From contig KN880516.1 in the NCBI GenBank assembly GCA_000934385.1, positions 1 through 64,000 on the forward strand: a stretch of 64,000 bases of DNA, written 5' to 3'. Origin of the DNA: Cylindrobasidium torrendii FP15055 ss-10 (lineage: Eukaryota > Basidiomycota > Agaricomycetes > Agaricales > Physalacriaceae). Below are positions 33,516 to 46,424 of this stretch, piece after piece (position 1 is the first letter of the stretch; every line of letters starts with the position of its first letter). Below the pieces are notes generated by a model. It was not told where the DNA came from. It did not search any database and worked only from the letters and a program-made list of their open reading frames with translations. The position numbers and the translations under genes were made by a program.

Positions 33516-34164
33516 AGCCTGCGCAGGCGCACCACGCCATTAACAACTAACTAATCAACACTATGCTCATTCTACTTACAGCGCCATTACTATCCATTGC
33601 GCTACCTTACAGGTTGGAACGCTCTTCTTTGCACGCACGCACACATGTACATCCATGCACTATTATTACGCTTTGTTCACTAGTTATCCGCACATTACTG
33701 CTTCGTTACATTCAAACCTCCACACCGGCTACCATGTATACAAACCATAACGAATTATTTCACATTGTCGTATGTCACATTTAAACTCGAAGGTTTGGTC
33801 AAGGACGCCCCAACTTTCCGGAAATTAAGTGGATGCTAGCTCGAGTACAATCAACGGCCTTTGAAATTCAATGCGGGATGAGCGGCTCGTGTTCTAATGA
33901 CAAACCCAAAGCATTCGGAATGTCGCCCCCAGGAGAACATTGTTACTCTGAACTGTAATATATATTCACATCACTTCGAAGCTATCGGCGTCCGCATCCA
34001 CCCTGACGGACAATGCTGGATTGGAAGGCGAGGAGTTTGATACACGGTGAACTTGAGAAATGCCTATCCATCATGTATACAATTGTTCGAGTGAGCTACC
34101 TTCATAACCTCTTCTTACCAGAAATCCCGACACACAGTACTTCTTCATATATGCCAACTCCCCG
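33516..34164. other. Intergenic between convergent genes
   Basis: Nothing recognised; 3' flanks of the forkhead gene and of the minus-strand gene ending at 34165. Confidence 0.4.
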
Positions 34165-35311
34165 TCATCCTTCCGCTAGATCCACCTCATCCTGAGGCAT
34201 TTGGGGTATCAAAACATGTATCATGGCCTGTCGAGCACCAGAGACAGCGAGAGCGAGGTCGTACTGCCCGTAGACATTTTTGCCCGGCACCGTCCCGAGC
34301 TTTTGAGCAAGCGTCACACTGAAAGTAATTGCATCAGTACACGGGCTGTCTGCGGTGCTCAAGGGAAGACAAGGGACAGATAGGGAATGAAGTTCGAAGC
34401 AGCACAGAAGTACACTCACGGGGGTATCTTGTTCTACATAGTCGATGAATTTCTTCAGCAACTGATAGTGTTTCGTTCGCGGCATTTTGCTCCTGATTTT
34501 TGCAGAGGGCAATGCAGTGAATGTTTTGGGAGCGGAGGGTCGTTTCGAGCTCGAAGTGCTGCCGCTATGCGAACTGGACCCAGGAGTTGAAGATGCGAAA
34601 ACAACCGTATTACGTCTTGGGACAGACACGCTGACGGTTGGGCGCGGTACATCACGGCGCTGGGCAGATTTGGCGGGGGCAGATATAGGCTTGGGCCGAG
34701 TGTTGTTGGCCGACCGTGTCCGTTTTGCCAGTGGCTCGTCGTCGGACTCAGAGTCATTGTCGCCAGTGGTCTCTTCATCATCGTCAGAAAGGCTCACGGC
34801 ACGCTTACGCGCGCGGCCATCGTGTACTTCGCTAGCAGGAGCAGGGGAAGGAGATAACGAGACGGCAAGTCGACGAGGTCCAGTCCGTTCGCGTTCAGCA
34901 GCAAGACGAAGTGTATTCAACGCGTTGGGAGTAAGCTCCCGCGCCCTATCTCTGAGATCTTTCCACGTCTTCCTAACCTCCTCATCAAAATGCTCGAGCA
35001 AGATTTTGGGGTTGGACTCTCCCTTTACTAGTTGTCTAAACATTGGATCGTCCTGCATTGCGGCTGGATGAACAAATGTACGTGCAGAGTAGCGCGTCAC
35101 GCACCATGATTTGCTTTAGCTCGCATGAATACGCATATGCATCCTGCGCAGACGCATTGCCCTTCGATAATTCGCGCAACACTACCACCAGCCGATGGAA
35201 TTTGTCTCCCAGATATCTGTACTCGGGCAGATCCGTCACTTGGCCTTGCCCGCACTCTATTTTGAAGAGGAGAGGCGGTGTTCCGACGAGCGAAGAAACA
35301 TTCACGGCCAT
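34165..35311 (-). CDS. Uncharacterised protein with nuclear-type linker (paralogue of 35830-36396)
   Basis: Not recognised. Exon 1 (from 35311) encodes MAVNVSSLVGTPPLLFKIE, a helical block and AQDAYAYSCELKQIM. An intron begins GTGCGT, and exon 2 opens DDPMFRQLVKGE and continues EVRKTWKDLRDRARELTPNA. These blocks and the intron position match the divergent gene to the right. After the shared domain comes a long disordered region with acidic and basic clusters (RARKRAVSL, SDDDEETTGDND, LAKRTRS) that looks like a nuclear localisation signal, then a helical C-terminus (GARQAMIHVLIPQMPQDEVD). A second intron near 34425-34300 is likely but its exact ends are unsettled. No catalytic motif is seen. 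Confidence 0.6.
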
Positions 35312-35829
35312 GTCGCAATCGACAGTAGTGGCAGCCTAAAGGTAGGCTGGCTCGGTGCTCGGAGTCACTGGCGTTTATTCTCGGCATAATGAGCCGTGAT
35401 GGGATCACTTTCTTGATTCAAGCACTTCCTCTCGAGTCTCCCTCTCACTGCAGCACTCCACAGCCTACGCACATTTTCTGGAAATACTCCATTGCTCCAT
35501 TATCTATCCGCGCGCGAGTTAGAACTGTACTGGGGTCATACAGCGCCTACTTTGTTGCTTGCTTTCTCGCTCATGGACGAGTGGCACATTACCAGTGTAA
35601 TGATTGAGATCAACTGCGGCATCCTCTATTATCATGCATGTCCTTGGTAGAGCTTGACAACCGCGTAGCATAATGCAGTCTCTTCTTTTGTCTCCGGCTA
35701 ACGCCACCACACACGGCGAACATGAACGCCCTTTGTACAGAGCTCACATATATAAACCCAGTGTGTTTTGTTGCAATGCTACCACTACCACAACCACCAA
35801 CACAACCACCACTACAAGCACTAAACGCC
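35312..35829. promoter_or_regulatory. Bidirectional promoter between paralogues
   Basis: The 518 bp separates two divergently transcribed, distantly related genes and must hold both promoters. A strong TATA box (TATATAAA, 35749-35756) serves the plus-strand gene at about 75 nt. No equivalent was spotted for the minus-strand gene, so the two may be controlled differently. Confidence 0.5.
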
Positions 35830-36396
35830 ATGCCCCTCGTCGTCGGCGTTCCCAACCTGCTCTTTAGCATCCCCGGCTTGCAAGACCGCCCAGAAGACCT
35901 CCAATTCCTCCAAGACAGCTTCGAACGACTCGCGTTCCTCTGGGACGCACTGAGCGTTCATACTATATCAGCATGGGACGAGTACAAATACTCAAAAGAA
36001 ATGCAAGAGATCTTGGTTAGCTTCCATATCCTACTTATTCCCTCGACACTTACACATCCATCTCAGCACACCCCTCGCTTCCGAGCTCTTTTCAAGGAAA
36101 AGTCCGGAGGAGAGAAACACTTATTCTACTCCGACGAAGTCACACAAGAGCGCTGGAGGGCCATACGAGAGAAGGAGAAAGCTCTGACCCCGGAAAGGCT
36201 GGAAGCTATGCGCATAACTGCAGACCGCGACTTGTCAAAGAAAAAGCACGACCGCCTTTTCGCCAAGCCCCCTAATCCTATCGTCAACCCGGCAGCAGGG
36301 GCAGTAAGGACGGTCAACACTGTCAAAACAGGTGGTGACCGTGGTGAAGGCGCCCTTGGAAGGACGTGGGATCGACTGGGGAGGGCAATACGTTGA
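35830..36396 (+). CDS. Uncharacterised short paralogue of 34165-35311
   Basis: Not recognised. Starts MPLVVGVPNLLFSIPGLQ at 35830, chosen because it aligns with the partner gene and lies at normal distance from a TATA box; the frame is open further upstream but reads poorly. Shared blocks with the partner: YKYSKEMQEIL against YAYSCELKQIM, PRFRALFK against PMFRQLVK, and WRAIREKEKALTPERLEAMR against WKDLRDRARELTPNALNTLR. An intron 36016-36066 (GTTAGC..CAG, 51 nt, in frame and stop-free) sits at the same place as in the partner. It lacks the partner's long basic/acidic region and ends soon after a short Gly/Arg tail. About 171 residues if spliced. Confidence 0.58.
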   Translation: MPLVVGVPNLLFSIPGLQDRPEDLQFLQDSFERLAFLWDALSVHTISAWDEYKYSKEMQEILVSFHILLIPSTLTHPSQHTPRFRALFKEKSGGEKHLFYSDEVTQERWRAIREKEKALTPERLEAMRITADRDLSKKKHDRLFAKPPNPIVNPAAGAVRTVNTVKTGGDRGEGALGRTWDRLGRAIR

Positions 36397-36524
36397 ACAC
36401 CGGGACAAGCATTCACACTTGAGCTGAATTTAACAAGAAAGGTTGGTATAGAGAACCATAGGATCGTGGGCGTATGGATGAAGCATCAGTAGGGGTATCG
36501 TTGGTATACTAAAGATACAATATT

Positions 36525-38520
36525 TCACAGACCAGCTGCGAAATGTAACAACCCTAACAATTTAATCTGACGAAAATGAGCAACGCGCCGGGGAAACGAT
36601 AACAGTAGACATACCTTGTCCTCCTCTGAATCGCAGAACATTTGCCATGACCCACGCGCATCCTTGAATTCCACAGCGAAAGAGTGCGGAATGGCCTTGA
36701 GCTCCTCGTAGCCCTCGTTCCATTCGCGGAGGCCGCGGAGCTTGCCTTTAAGGTTGATCTCATCAAGCACAGCGGGCATATCCTGACGAAGGTTTGAATT
36801 TGTATCCGGATGGAGAGAATTGCAACGCACCTTAGGGCTTCGATACAAGAAGAGAGTATTTCCAATCAGCCTATAGTACCTCCGCCTCCAAGCAATGTTC
36901 TCGCTGGTCTGCATGGTAAGCCAGCCAGTGACAAGGTCTTCCGACCTGTTACTGCTCTTGACTTTCGCCTGGACCTGTGCGATTTGCTTCTTGCGTTCGT
37001 TGTTCTCCCGCATCTTGGCCGCCTCTTCGCGCTTGACATTATCCTCAGCAATCCGTGCTTGTTGAGTACGCCATTGGTCGAGTCGTTTGTGCTCCTCCAT
37101 GCGCCGCTCACGTTCAGTAATCTTGCGCAACTCGAGTTCCTGCTTCCGCCTGAGTTCCTCCTCGCGGTCTTCTTGTTCTTTCCTTCGCCGTGCTTCTGCA
37201 CTTCTTCTGAGTTCTTCTTGCAGCTGTCTTTGCCTCCGACGTTCATCCTCCTGCTCTTGTCTGCGGATTTCATCCTTGCGGAGTTTGGACTGGAACTGGC
37301 GCTGCATCTCCTCGCGTGCTGCCTGCGCCTCCTCCCGCTCCTTCTGCTCCTTGGCAAGTTGCCGCCTACGTGCCCGTTCCGCCGGATCTGCAATGACCGT
37401 GGTATTCACACTCGCCGCCCACTTGCCATCGAGCGGCAAGAGTACTGGTGGTGGAGGCGGGGTCTTCGGGGGCTCGGGCCGGTCGTCAAGGTGCTCGTCG
37501 TCGCTGCCAGAGGCAGTGGAAAAGTCGTCGCGGGAGATGACGCCGAAGTCGGATGGTTGGCGGTAAAATTGGTCCTCGGCCGGTGCCCGCAGCATGCTCT
37601 GGAACCCGCGACCGTCCTTTGCTGGCGGCGGCGGCGGCAGGTGCTCGTCATGGTAGGGAGTAATGGTATAGTCTTGAGTGGATTCGTAACGATGGCTGCT
37701 GGTGCCTGAGCTACTACGGCCTTTGCGACGATGGAGGAGGCTGGAGAACATGCTGCCCGTTTTCCGGATTGGACTGGGTGCGGTAGCGACTCTCTCTGGA
37801 GCGTAGGTCTCCGTAAATGAGCGGTGGGGTTGGTGGTGAATCATCCGAGACGATATTACTGGAGGATAATCTGTGGTGTCTGAGGGAATTGTTGAGACCG
37901 TCATGCTGCTTCGAGCGTCGTTGTTGTCGTTATCGTTGCCGTAGAGGCTTGGGGTAGATTGAATGGAATACTCGCCGTCCGGCTGGCGTAGTGCTTCCGC
38001 GATAGAGTTGGGTGTGAGGTTCGAAAGATGGTCAAGGGTTAATGTTGAGTGATAGTGCTCCTGAAAGGCGTGGTGAGATCACATTCTTTATTGTCATGCG
38101 TCACACACGCACTGCGGTGAACGAGGTCGCTACTCGCCGAGAACAAACAAGGACCCGCGCTATTATTCTGTCAGTGGACCGTTTAGGACGCGCATATAGC
38201 ACACACCTCGCTGGGCCAGCGATACTGCTCTGGGGACAAAGTTGATGACCACAAACGCTCCATCTGGGTTGCGCATATACGCGAATTGGACCGTGCTCGT
38301 GTGCGCAAGCATTGTCTTCTTGAGACCAACCAAGCCGTCTTTCCCATGCCCAACCATCGTAACGCCGCTATTGGCGTACTGCAGGAGCAACCTATTGACT
38401 ATCAGTACGCCTTTTGTCTGGATATACTGAGACGCACCAGTTCGCCTCTACTCCATCTGTCACTGCATTGAAAACCTCCCGTACTCTGTCGGGATTGTCT
38501 ATGTCCAACAGGCCGCTCAT
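36525..38520 (-). CDS. ADF-H / coiled-coil / PH domain protein
   Basis: Probable actin- and membrane-linked adaptor, 584 residues. Six exons join in phase: 38520-38438, 38391-38207, 38159-38113, 38060-36831, 36782-36615, 36566-36525. Residues 1-125 form an actin-depolymerising-factor-homology fold: NPDRVREVFNAVTDGVEANW, LLQYANSGVTMVGHG, GLVGLKKTML, VQFAYMRNPDGAFVVINFVP, LTPNSIAEAL. Then a disordered Ser-rich part with two proline runs (LPPPPPAK, TPPPPPVLL) that could bind SH3 or profilin. Next comes about 130 residues of Arg/Glu/Gln coiled coil, and a C-terminal PH domain (DLVTGWLTMQ, RRRYYRLIGNTLFLYRSPK, FAVEFKDARGSWQMFCDSEE). Taking the start at the Met at 37904 would lose the ADF-H domain. 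Confidence 0.82.
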
Positions 38521-39557
38521 TTGTCCGGAGTGCGCAGCCGTCGAAGGATAGAAGAATGTTCAAGCAAACCAAGTATATGCACCGATAGAGTCGTCAAGGT
38601 TGGAGGCAAGTGAGCTTCTAGCACACTAGTCGCGTTGCAGAAATAACGAAGTGTGCCATGGAATCAAATATTCGCGGGCACATTGATAGGCTCGTCGGCG
38701 GGAGTCAGTTACCATGGATGCATACAGCACCCGATTTTAGATCAGGCGCATCACCCCGCCGATCACGAGAAACCATCAACGACTCTTGCATGGTTCGTTG
38801 GATTTTCAGTCCTTTGACGATGTTTTAGTGCGCTGAACAGCTGAACGGCTCGTTTAACAATTTGTATTGGGAACTTCGAGAGGTTTTCTGACCTCCAATA
38901 AGTTGTTTTGTTCAGCCTTCGCAGGTCACCGTCGGCTCCCTCAATTCCCTACCTTCTCGGGCACTTCCAACGAGATAAACGTTCATACAAATGACGGTTA
39001 TACTGAGGACATGACGGATAGTCGATTAGGACGAACCCTTATCCAAATGCAAGTTCGACTCTCGCCCAATCATAGCAAAGTGAAGAAGCTCTCAAAAACG
39101 AAGTGACGAATCCCGTGCGTCCAGTTATTTGCACTATTGCTTTGAGCATCCATCACTAACCATGCCTGTAGGACAATATTTTCTGCGGGACACGGTTTGA
39201 TGTTCTTCCAATCTAGGCGCGCCGTTATGATCGACAATGTATTCCAACCACTCAGGCGCACTGCGCACTGCCTATTCCAATAATCACCACTCCCTCTGCG
39301 ATAAGGACTCTTTCTCATTCGCTGTACCGGTGCTTGCAGAGCCGAGAGTAAAGACGTGTACGTGCAATCACTGGCACCGTTGGTGGTTACATCGCGCCCG
39401 ACGGAGAGCCATCCTCTCCCTCGTTTCTGACAGTACTAGCGCCAATCATCCTTTCCGAAGCTCCGATATCGAGTGCCTATAAAATGCAGCACGCACTCAA
39501 CAGGACTTCAATCCTCCCCCTCTTGCCATCTGGTCGCTTTGTGGTAACTGACTGACG
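38521..39557. other. Intergenic, 1 kb
   Basis: No gene recognised between the divergent ADF-H/PH and P450 genes. A T-arm-like TTCGACTC at about 39054-39061 raised the possibility of a tRNA, but no matching acceptor stem was found. The right end holds the P450 promoter. Confidence 0.4.
39478..39484 (+). promoter_or_regulatory. TATA box of first P450 gene
   Basis: TATAAAA 74 nt before the ATG at 39558. An upstream ATG (39484) directly abuts it but should lie outside the transcript. Confidence 0.5.
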
Positions 39558-41843
39558 ATGGCTTTCGACAGCGTGTGGTTGGCTGTCGCAGTCGTCCCCA
39601 TAGGATTTCTCCTCTTTCATTGGGCTTCAGCGGGATATCCACGTCTTCCGTCTTATATACCTGGACCGCCCTCGCGCTCCTGGATTGCAGGTTCGTAGTT
39701 CTTTATGTGAAGCATTGCCATTTGACTAGAGTGTTGATGGCCTCATGACTTGTTCTCTCCATCACACCGTATGCATAGCCTGTGACTATTGACTAACCAC
39801 TGGTACTAGGCCACGCCGTCGACCTGTGGAACAAGCAAGAGCAAGCTGGAGATCTAGAATTTGCGTGGTTCAAACAGTACGGCGCGACAATCAAAACCAA
39901 AGGAACGTTCGGGGTGTGTGATCATGTAACGAGCGTCCAAATGTGTATTCATGCTAATAATGTAGACCGAAATTCTCTTGACCTCCGACGCAAAGGCCAT
40001 CCACTATGTCCTGCATACCTCTGCCTATCGCTTCGAAAAAGCTCCAGAAGCCGTCATTTCTATCACTGCAGTGAATGGGAAAGGTGTTATCGCAGTCAAT
40101 GGTGGGTGTGCCTTTCTCGCGTCGACCGATTGTACTCACCATATGTAGGGAAAACTCACCAACGGCACCGTAAAGTGCTCAGCCCCGCCTTCTCTGAAAT
40201 CCAACTGCGGACATTCATGCCTGTCTTCCAAAGTGTAGCAAATACTGTACGTGCGCTTTGCCAGCGTTCCTACCGGGCTCAACGCGACCTCTCCAGCTCA
40301 CCAAAACCATACGAGCCGCTATCGAACGAGACGGAGGTATTGTTGACGTTCACCATTGGCTCGGAAGAGCCTCTCTTGACATCATCGGAGAAAGTTGTAG
40401 GCTCACCAATGGTTGAAATGATTTACTCATACCTTTCCTAGCTGCCTTCAACTACAAGTTCAACTCACTTGAAGATGAGAACTGTGAAATGGCCAACATC
40501 ATGTCACATCTCATGTTCGTTTATGCGCTCCAGTTTACTGTTTGTCCCTGCGCTGATGTTCTCCGTAGGGACGGCGCTTCTGCCATGACTGAGCCCCTCC
40601 GCGTTGGACTTTGGTTAATGGAGAAATTCCCTCTTCTTCAAGGCCTCGTCGACTATTCTCCAGCTGATCTTCACCGCCATATGGTCAAGTTCAAGAAACT
40701 GGCGCGGGAGCTTGGGAAGATTATTGTCGACAAGGCAAAGCAGTCGTCAACCGACACATCGGCTAAGGATATACTGAGCATCTTGGGTGCGTTATATCGG
40801 CAATGTACGGTGTCACGGTTATGTTTCTAAGTCGGCATTGTGTAGTCCGCGCAAATGAGAGTGAAGATTCCAGCAAGAAGCTTTCGGAAGACGAAGTCTT
40901 GAACCAAACAGCGTAGGGCTATTTCCTACTTTGATTGATTCTTGTTGACCGCCTGGACAGTACATTGTTGTCTGCAGGTCAAGAGACAACGTCGTCAACG
41001 CTCACTTGGGTGCTTTACGAGCTGAGCAAATGTCCCGACGCTCAGCATGCCCTACGCAAGGAGATTCGTGAGGTTCGCTCGCGCGTCGGAGACGGCCCCC
41101 TCACGCAACAAGACTACGACAGTATGGAGATGCTGAACGCAGTCATCAAGGTTCGTGAGCCCTCAATCGTCTCCTTATGCATTCCTGATGCCGAACGCTT
41201 ATAGGAAACCCTCCGCTTCCATCCAATCCTCGGCACTATGCTTCGAGTAGCATCCTTCGACGACATCATCCCGCTCGCAGAGCCTATCATCACACCAGAC
41301 GGGCAGACTATTAGTCAAATACCGGTGCAAAAAGGGCAGCTTGTCGAATGCGCGGCGCACGGCTACAATCGGTGCGTCTTATTGGAATTTGGGACGGTAG
41401 AGCTAACCACTGACCACTTTTACTTAGAAACCCTGCAGTCTGGGGTTCCGACGCACACATCTGGCGACCAGAGCGGTGGTTGACCAAGCAGGAGGCTCAA
41501 GTTACTGTAGGAATGCACGCAAATGTATTATCTTTCAGTGAGTCGTGCTGAGGGACTGCTTCATGCTTTATGCTGATTGCATTTGTGAATAGGCGGCGGG
41601 GTTCGAGGCTGTAGTGGATGGCGGTTTGCGTGAGTGTCCCTACTTCTTGTGTCCTGATACCGTCATACTGAAAAAATATACAGCATGATGTCGATGCAGA
41701 GCATCACATTTGAGCTGATCGAAAACTTTTACTTCGAACCTTCGGAGGCCATTTGCCGTCGACCAGGCCTGTTGATAACCCCGCACCTCGCAGCGCGCGT
41801 TGAGGAAGGAGTGAAACTGCCCTTGAGAGTGACAGAAGTATGA
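39558..41843 (+). CDS. Cytochrome P450 monooxygenase (tandem copy 1)
   Basis: Membrane-bound heme monooxygenase, substrate unknown. Thirteen exons are inferred (introns fall after WIAG, GTFG, IAVN, SVANT, IGES, SHLM, LSI, NQTA, AVIK, YNR, VLSF and WRFA). An N-terminal anchor (VWLAVAVVPIGFLLF) is followed by the Pro-rich hinge YPRLPSYIPGPP. Conserved motifs: I-helix AGQETTSSTLTW, ExxR in ETLRFHP, PERW, and heme-binding loop FSGGVRGCSG, which is assembled across the intron near 41540-41592. The C-terminus ends LLITPHLAARVEEGVKLPLR. All catalytic landmarks are intact. It shares every intron position with the next gene. P450 family not assigned. Confidence 0.86.
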
Positions 41844-42270
41844 AAATAGATTTTATGTATTTAATGGCACGCATTGGTATGCTCTGTCCACTGAAATTAC
41901 AAGAGTTTAAAGAACCCCAATTCGAAATTAATTGCCACTGAGCGTCGATCAGTCGGGCCGATAGCCGTGCAACGGCATCAGCGACCTTGAACACCTACAT
42001 TCATCATCCATCTTGAGTTATGTCGTCTGTTCAAGAAAAAATCATCCGCGGAAGATACACGAACGCCTTTTTTCATGACTCTCACGCAAGATGGATATGA
42101 CACAACACTCCTTCAGGCTTGCTTCAGGCAGGGATTCCGACGGGGAGGCTCGGCCTTACTTCTTCTACAATACAATTCGGATATCTTCCGCATCTCCTGG
42201 CATGGTATAAGAAGTCACCAGAAAATTGGCTCCGTTCCGCATTCTGCATCTCCTCCTTCCACGTCCTGCC
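41844..42270. other. Gap between tandem P450 genes
   Basis: No gene. Contains the 3' flank of copy 1 and the promoter of copy 2. The open frame at 42075-42458 overlaps the start of copy 2 out of frame and is not coding. No TATA box as clear as that of copy 1. Confidence 0.4.
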
Positions 42271-44516
42271 ATGGCTATTGCGGTTTGGTTTACTGTGGCG
42301 GCCATCTTGGTTGCAGGTCTGCTCTTCATCAGGAATTACATAGACTATCCACGTCTCCCCTCGTATATACCAGGACCTCCCTCACCTTCATGGATTGCAG
42401 GTTAGTCGCGTCCCTTTATCCTCGATTGTGTGCCCAGTCGCGGCGCCTTTGGCCATAGGCTGATGGCACTCTTAGGCCATGCTGTCGATATTTGGATGAA
42501 CCAACACCAAGCTGGAGACCTCGAGTTTGCCTGGTTCAAGAAATACGGCGCGACAATCAAGACAAAGGGTACATTCGGCGTGCGTGGATACCTGTCGCAT
42601 GCCTTACTACAGACCCTTAACTTCATCTAGGACGACATTCTCATGACGTCGGATGCGAAGGCGCTTCAATACATCCTCCACACCTGCGCTTACAAATTTG
42701 AGAAAGCGCAGGAAATGATAATCAGTGTCTTGGCGTCGAATGGGCGAAGTGTTCTCGGGGTAAACGGTGTGCATGTTCGCAGTGTCCGATGTACCACTCT
42801 GCTTAACCTGTTACACATGCACAGGTGCCACCCACCAACGCCATCGGAAGGTCCTCAGCCCCGCATTCTCGGAAACTCAACTTCGAAATTATATTCCCCT
42901 TTTCCAGCGCGTCGGGAAAACAGTGAGTTGATTCCTCGAAACCATGAATTCCAACATTTCTGATTGGTTAGCTCACGAGGCAAATTCTACACTCCATCGA
43001 AAAGTCAGGCAAGACCGTCAATATGCACATGTGGTTGGGACGAGCATCGCTTGACACTATTGGAGAAGGTGAGGCCGTAGTACAGTCACCCAGAATTCAG
43101 CTAACACTGGTTTCGCAGCCGGTTTCGCGTACAAGTTCAATTCTCTCGAGGACGAGGACTGCGAAATGGCTGAGATTTTGACCCATCTCATGTGTGTTTA
43201 TCTTCTCCTTTCCCAGAGCCTACTCCTGACATGCGATTGCAAAGGGACGGCGCGTCCTCCATGAACAAGACTCTGCGCGTTGGTCTCTGGATCCTTGAGA
43301 AGATACCCGCCCTACAAGTTCTTGTTCAATATTCCCCGGCTCATCTGCACCAGCGACTTCTCCAGTTCAAGAGCCTTGCGAGAAGACTGGCAAGGCGCAT
43401 CGTCGACGAAGCCAAGGATTCTCTGGTGGATGACAAAGGAAAAGACATGCTCAGCATCCTCGGTATGTGCAAGTCCTTGGTGTCCTTCCCGTAGTCTTGA
43501 GACGCTTAATATTCTGTGCAGTGCGTGCAAATCAGAGCGAGGACGTGAACAAGAAGCTTTCGGAGGATGAAGTCCTATCGCAAGCAGCGTGTGTATCATG
43601 TCGCAGTTCTCAACTCCTTCATACATACTAATTAGTGATTGATAGCGCCATTATATCCGCAGGTCAAGAAACTACCTCTTCGACGTTGACATGGGTCTTC
43701 TACGAGTTGACCAACCATCCCGAAATCCAGGAAATTGTGCGCAAGGAAATTTGTGAAGTACGTTCGCGTATAGGGGAGGGACCGTTCACGGCCCAGGACT
43801 ACGATGGTATGGTCATGTTGAATGCTGTTATCAAGGTGGGGCGAATCCTCCACGGGAAAAATCCACTCATCGTTTGCAGGAAACTCTCCGCGTCCACACC
43901 ATTCTCGGCTTTGTGTCGCGCCAGGCATATGTAGACGAGGTTATTCCTCTTGCGGAACCCATTGTCACCAAGGATGGGCGGCGGATTGACCAAATCCCTG
44001 TGAAGAAGGGTCAGCTCATCGAGTGTGCTGCACACGGTTACAACCGGTACGTCCAAGTGTTTTCCAAAATATACCTGGCCTTGATTGTCTTCAGTAATCC
44101 GGCTGTCTGGGGTCCTGATGCCCATGTTTGGCGCCCTGAACGGTGGTCGAAGAAAATGGAAAACCAACTCATTCTTGGTCTTCATGGCAATATCCTGACA
44201 TTCAGTCAGTATTATCGCTCCCATTGCTTTGTGTCCCAACAATACTGACGTGTGAACTAGGTGGCGGCGTCCGAGGATGCATCGGCTGGCGATTTGCGTG
44301 CGTCTTTCCATACAATTGTTCGCGCCTGAGCTCACTTTCTCTTACAGCGTTATGTCCATGCAAAGCGTTGTTACTGAAATGCTTGAGAATTTCTCCTTCG
44401 CGCCGTCCGAGGACACGAAGCTGGTCATACGTCGCCCAGGACTTCTCATAACCCCTCGCCTTGAGGGTCGCTTCCATGAAGGGATCAAAATGCCTTTGTC
44501 TGTAACACCGCTGTAA
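42271..44516 (+). CDS. Cytochrome P450 monooxygenase (tandem copy 2)
   Basis: Close paralogue of the gene just upstream, with the same thirteen-exon layout. N-terminal anchor VWFTVAAILVAGLLF, hinge YPRLPSYIPGPPSPSWIAG, I-helix AGQETTSSTLTW, ExxR in ETLRVHT, PERW, heme loop FSGGVRGCIG, and C-terminus RPGLLITPRLEGRFHEGIK. Frame is intact. The region after ExxR (ETLRVHTILGFVSRQAYVDEV against ETLRFHPILGTMLRVASFDDI in copy 1) differs more than its surroundings, hinting at a shifted substrate range. It ends about 100 nt from the convergent old yellow enzyme gene. Confidence 0.86.
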
Positions 44517-44617
44517 ATACAGGATATCAAAACACCTTGCTTTTATAGATGTCAACTTGAACTTCATTGCCCCCACCGCATTGGCCGAATTCACTACTTC
44601 TGCGAGCGCGTCTCAAA

Positions 44618-45946
<1,329 letters not shown>

Positions 45947-46424
45947 TTTGCGAAGGGGATGCTATGAGCAGTTGTGCCAGACATTAATTGTCCTTTATAG
46001 GTTCTGCCTTGCTGTAATCCTGTTGCTGACTTGATGAGGATGGCTTGAACCCGGTAAAATTTGGGTCTTCATCCGAAGCTACTGGTAATACGAGATACCG
46101 TAGATGGCATCCCGAGCGCTCAGGGTGCACAAGATTTGTGTTATCACTTCTATAGCCTATTTACTTACGTGGAATACTTCACTAAGCCGCCATACTTGAA
46201 AGGGCACTTGGCCCATCAGTGATCAATGATGACAAATCGTGACATTGTTCTGTCATGTGTGCACGTGACACACCAAGTTGTGACTAGGCCTTGACTAGGC
46301 CTCTATCAATGCAGGTTGCATTGAATTGTGAGTCTGTGACTAAAAGAGATGATGAGATGCTCATATGTGATTACAAACGTTCTAGTCGTGAGACGCTGAA
46401 ATCGCTGCTGTGTGCATTACAAAT
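45947..46424. other. Intergenic between old yellow enzyme and dipeptidyl aminopeptidase
   Basis: No gene seen. Has a short tandem repeat GACTAGGCCTTGACTAGGCCTC at about 46282-46303. Holds the old yellow enzyme promoter and the 3' flank of the peptidase gene. Confidence 0.4.

Noticed and set aside
39045..39070. tRNA-like T-arm (TTCGACTC)
   Set aside because: Stem pairing is imperfect and no acceptor stem, anticodon arm or D-arm could be placed around it.
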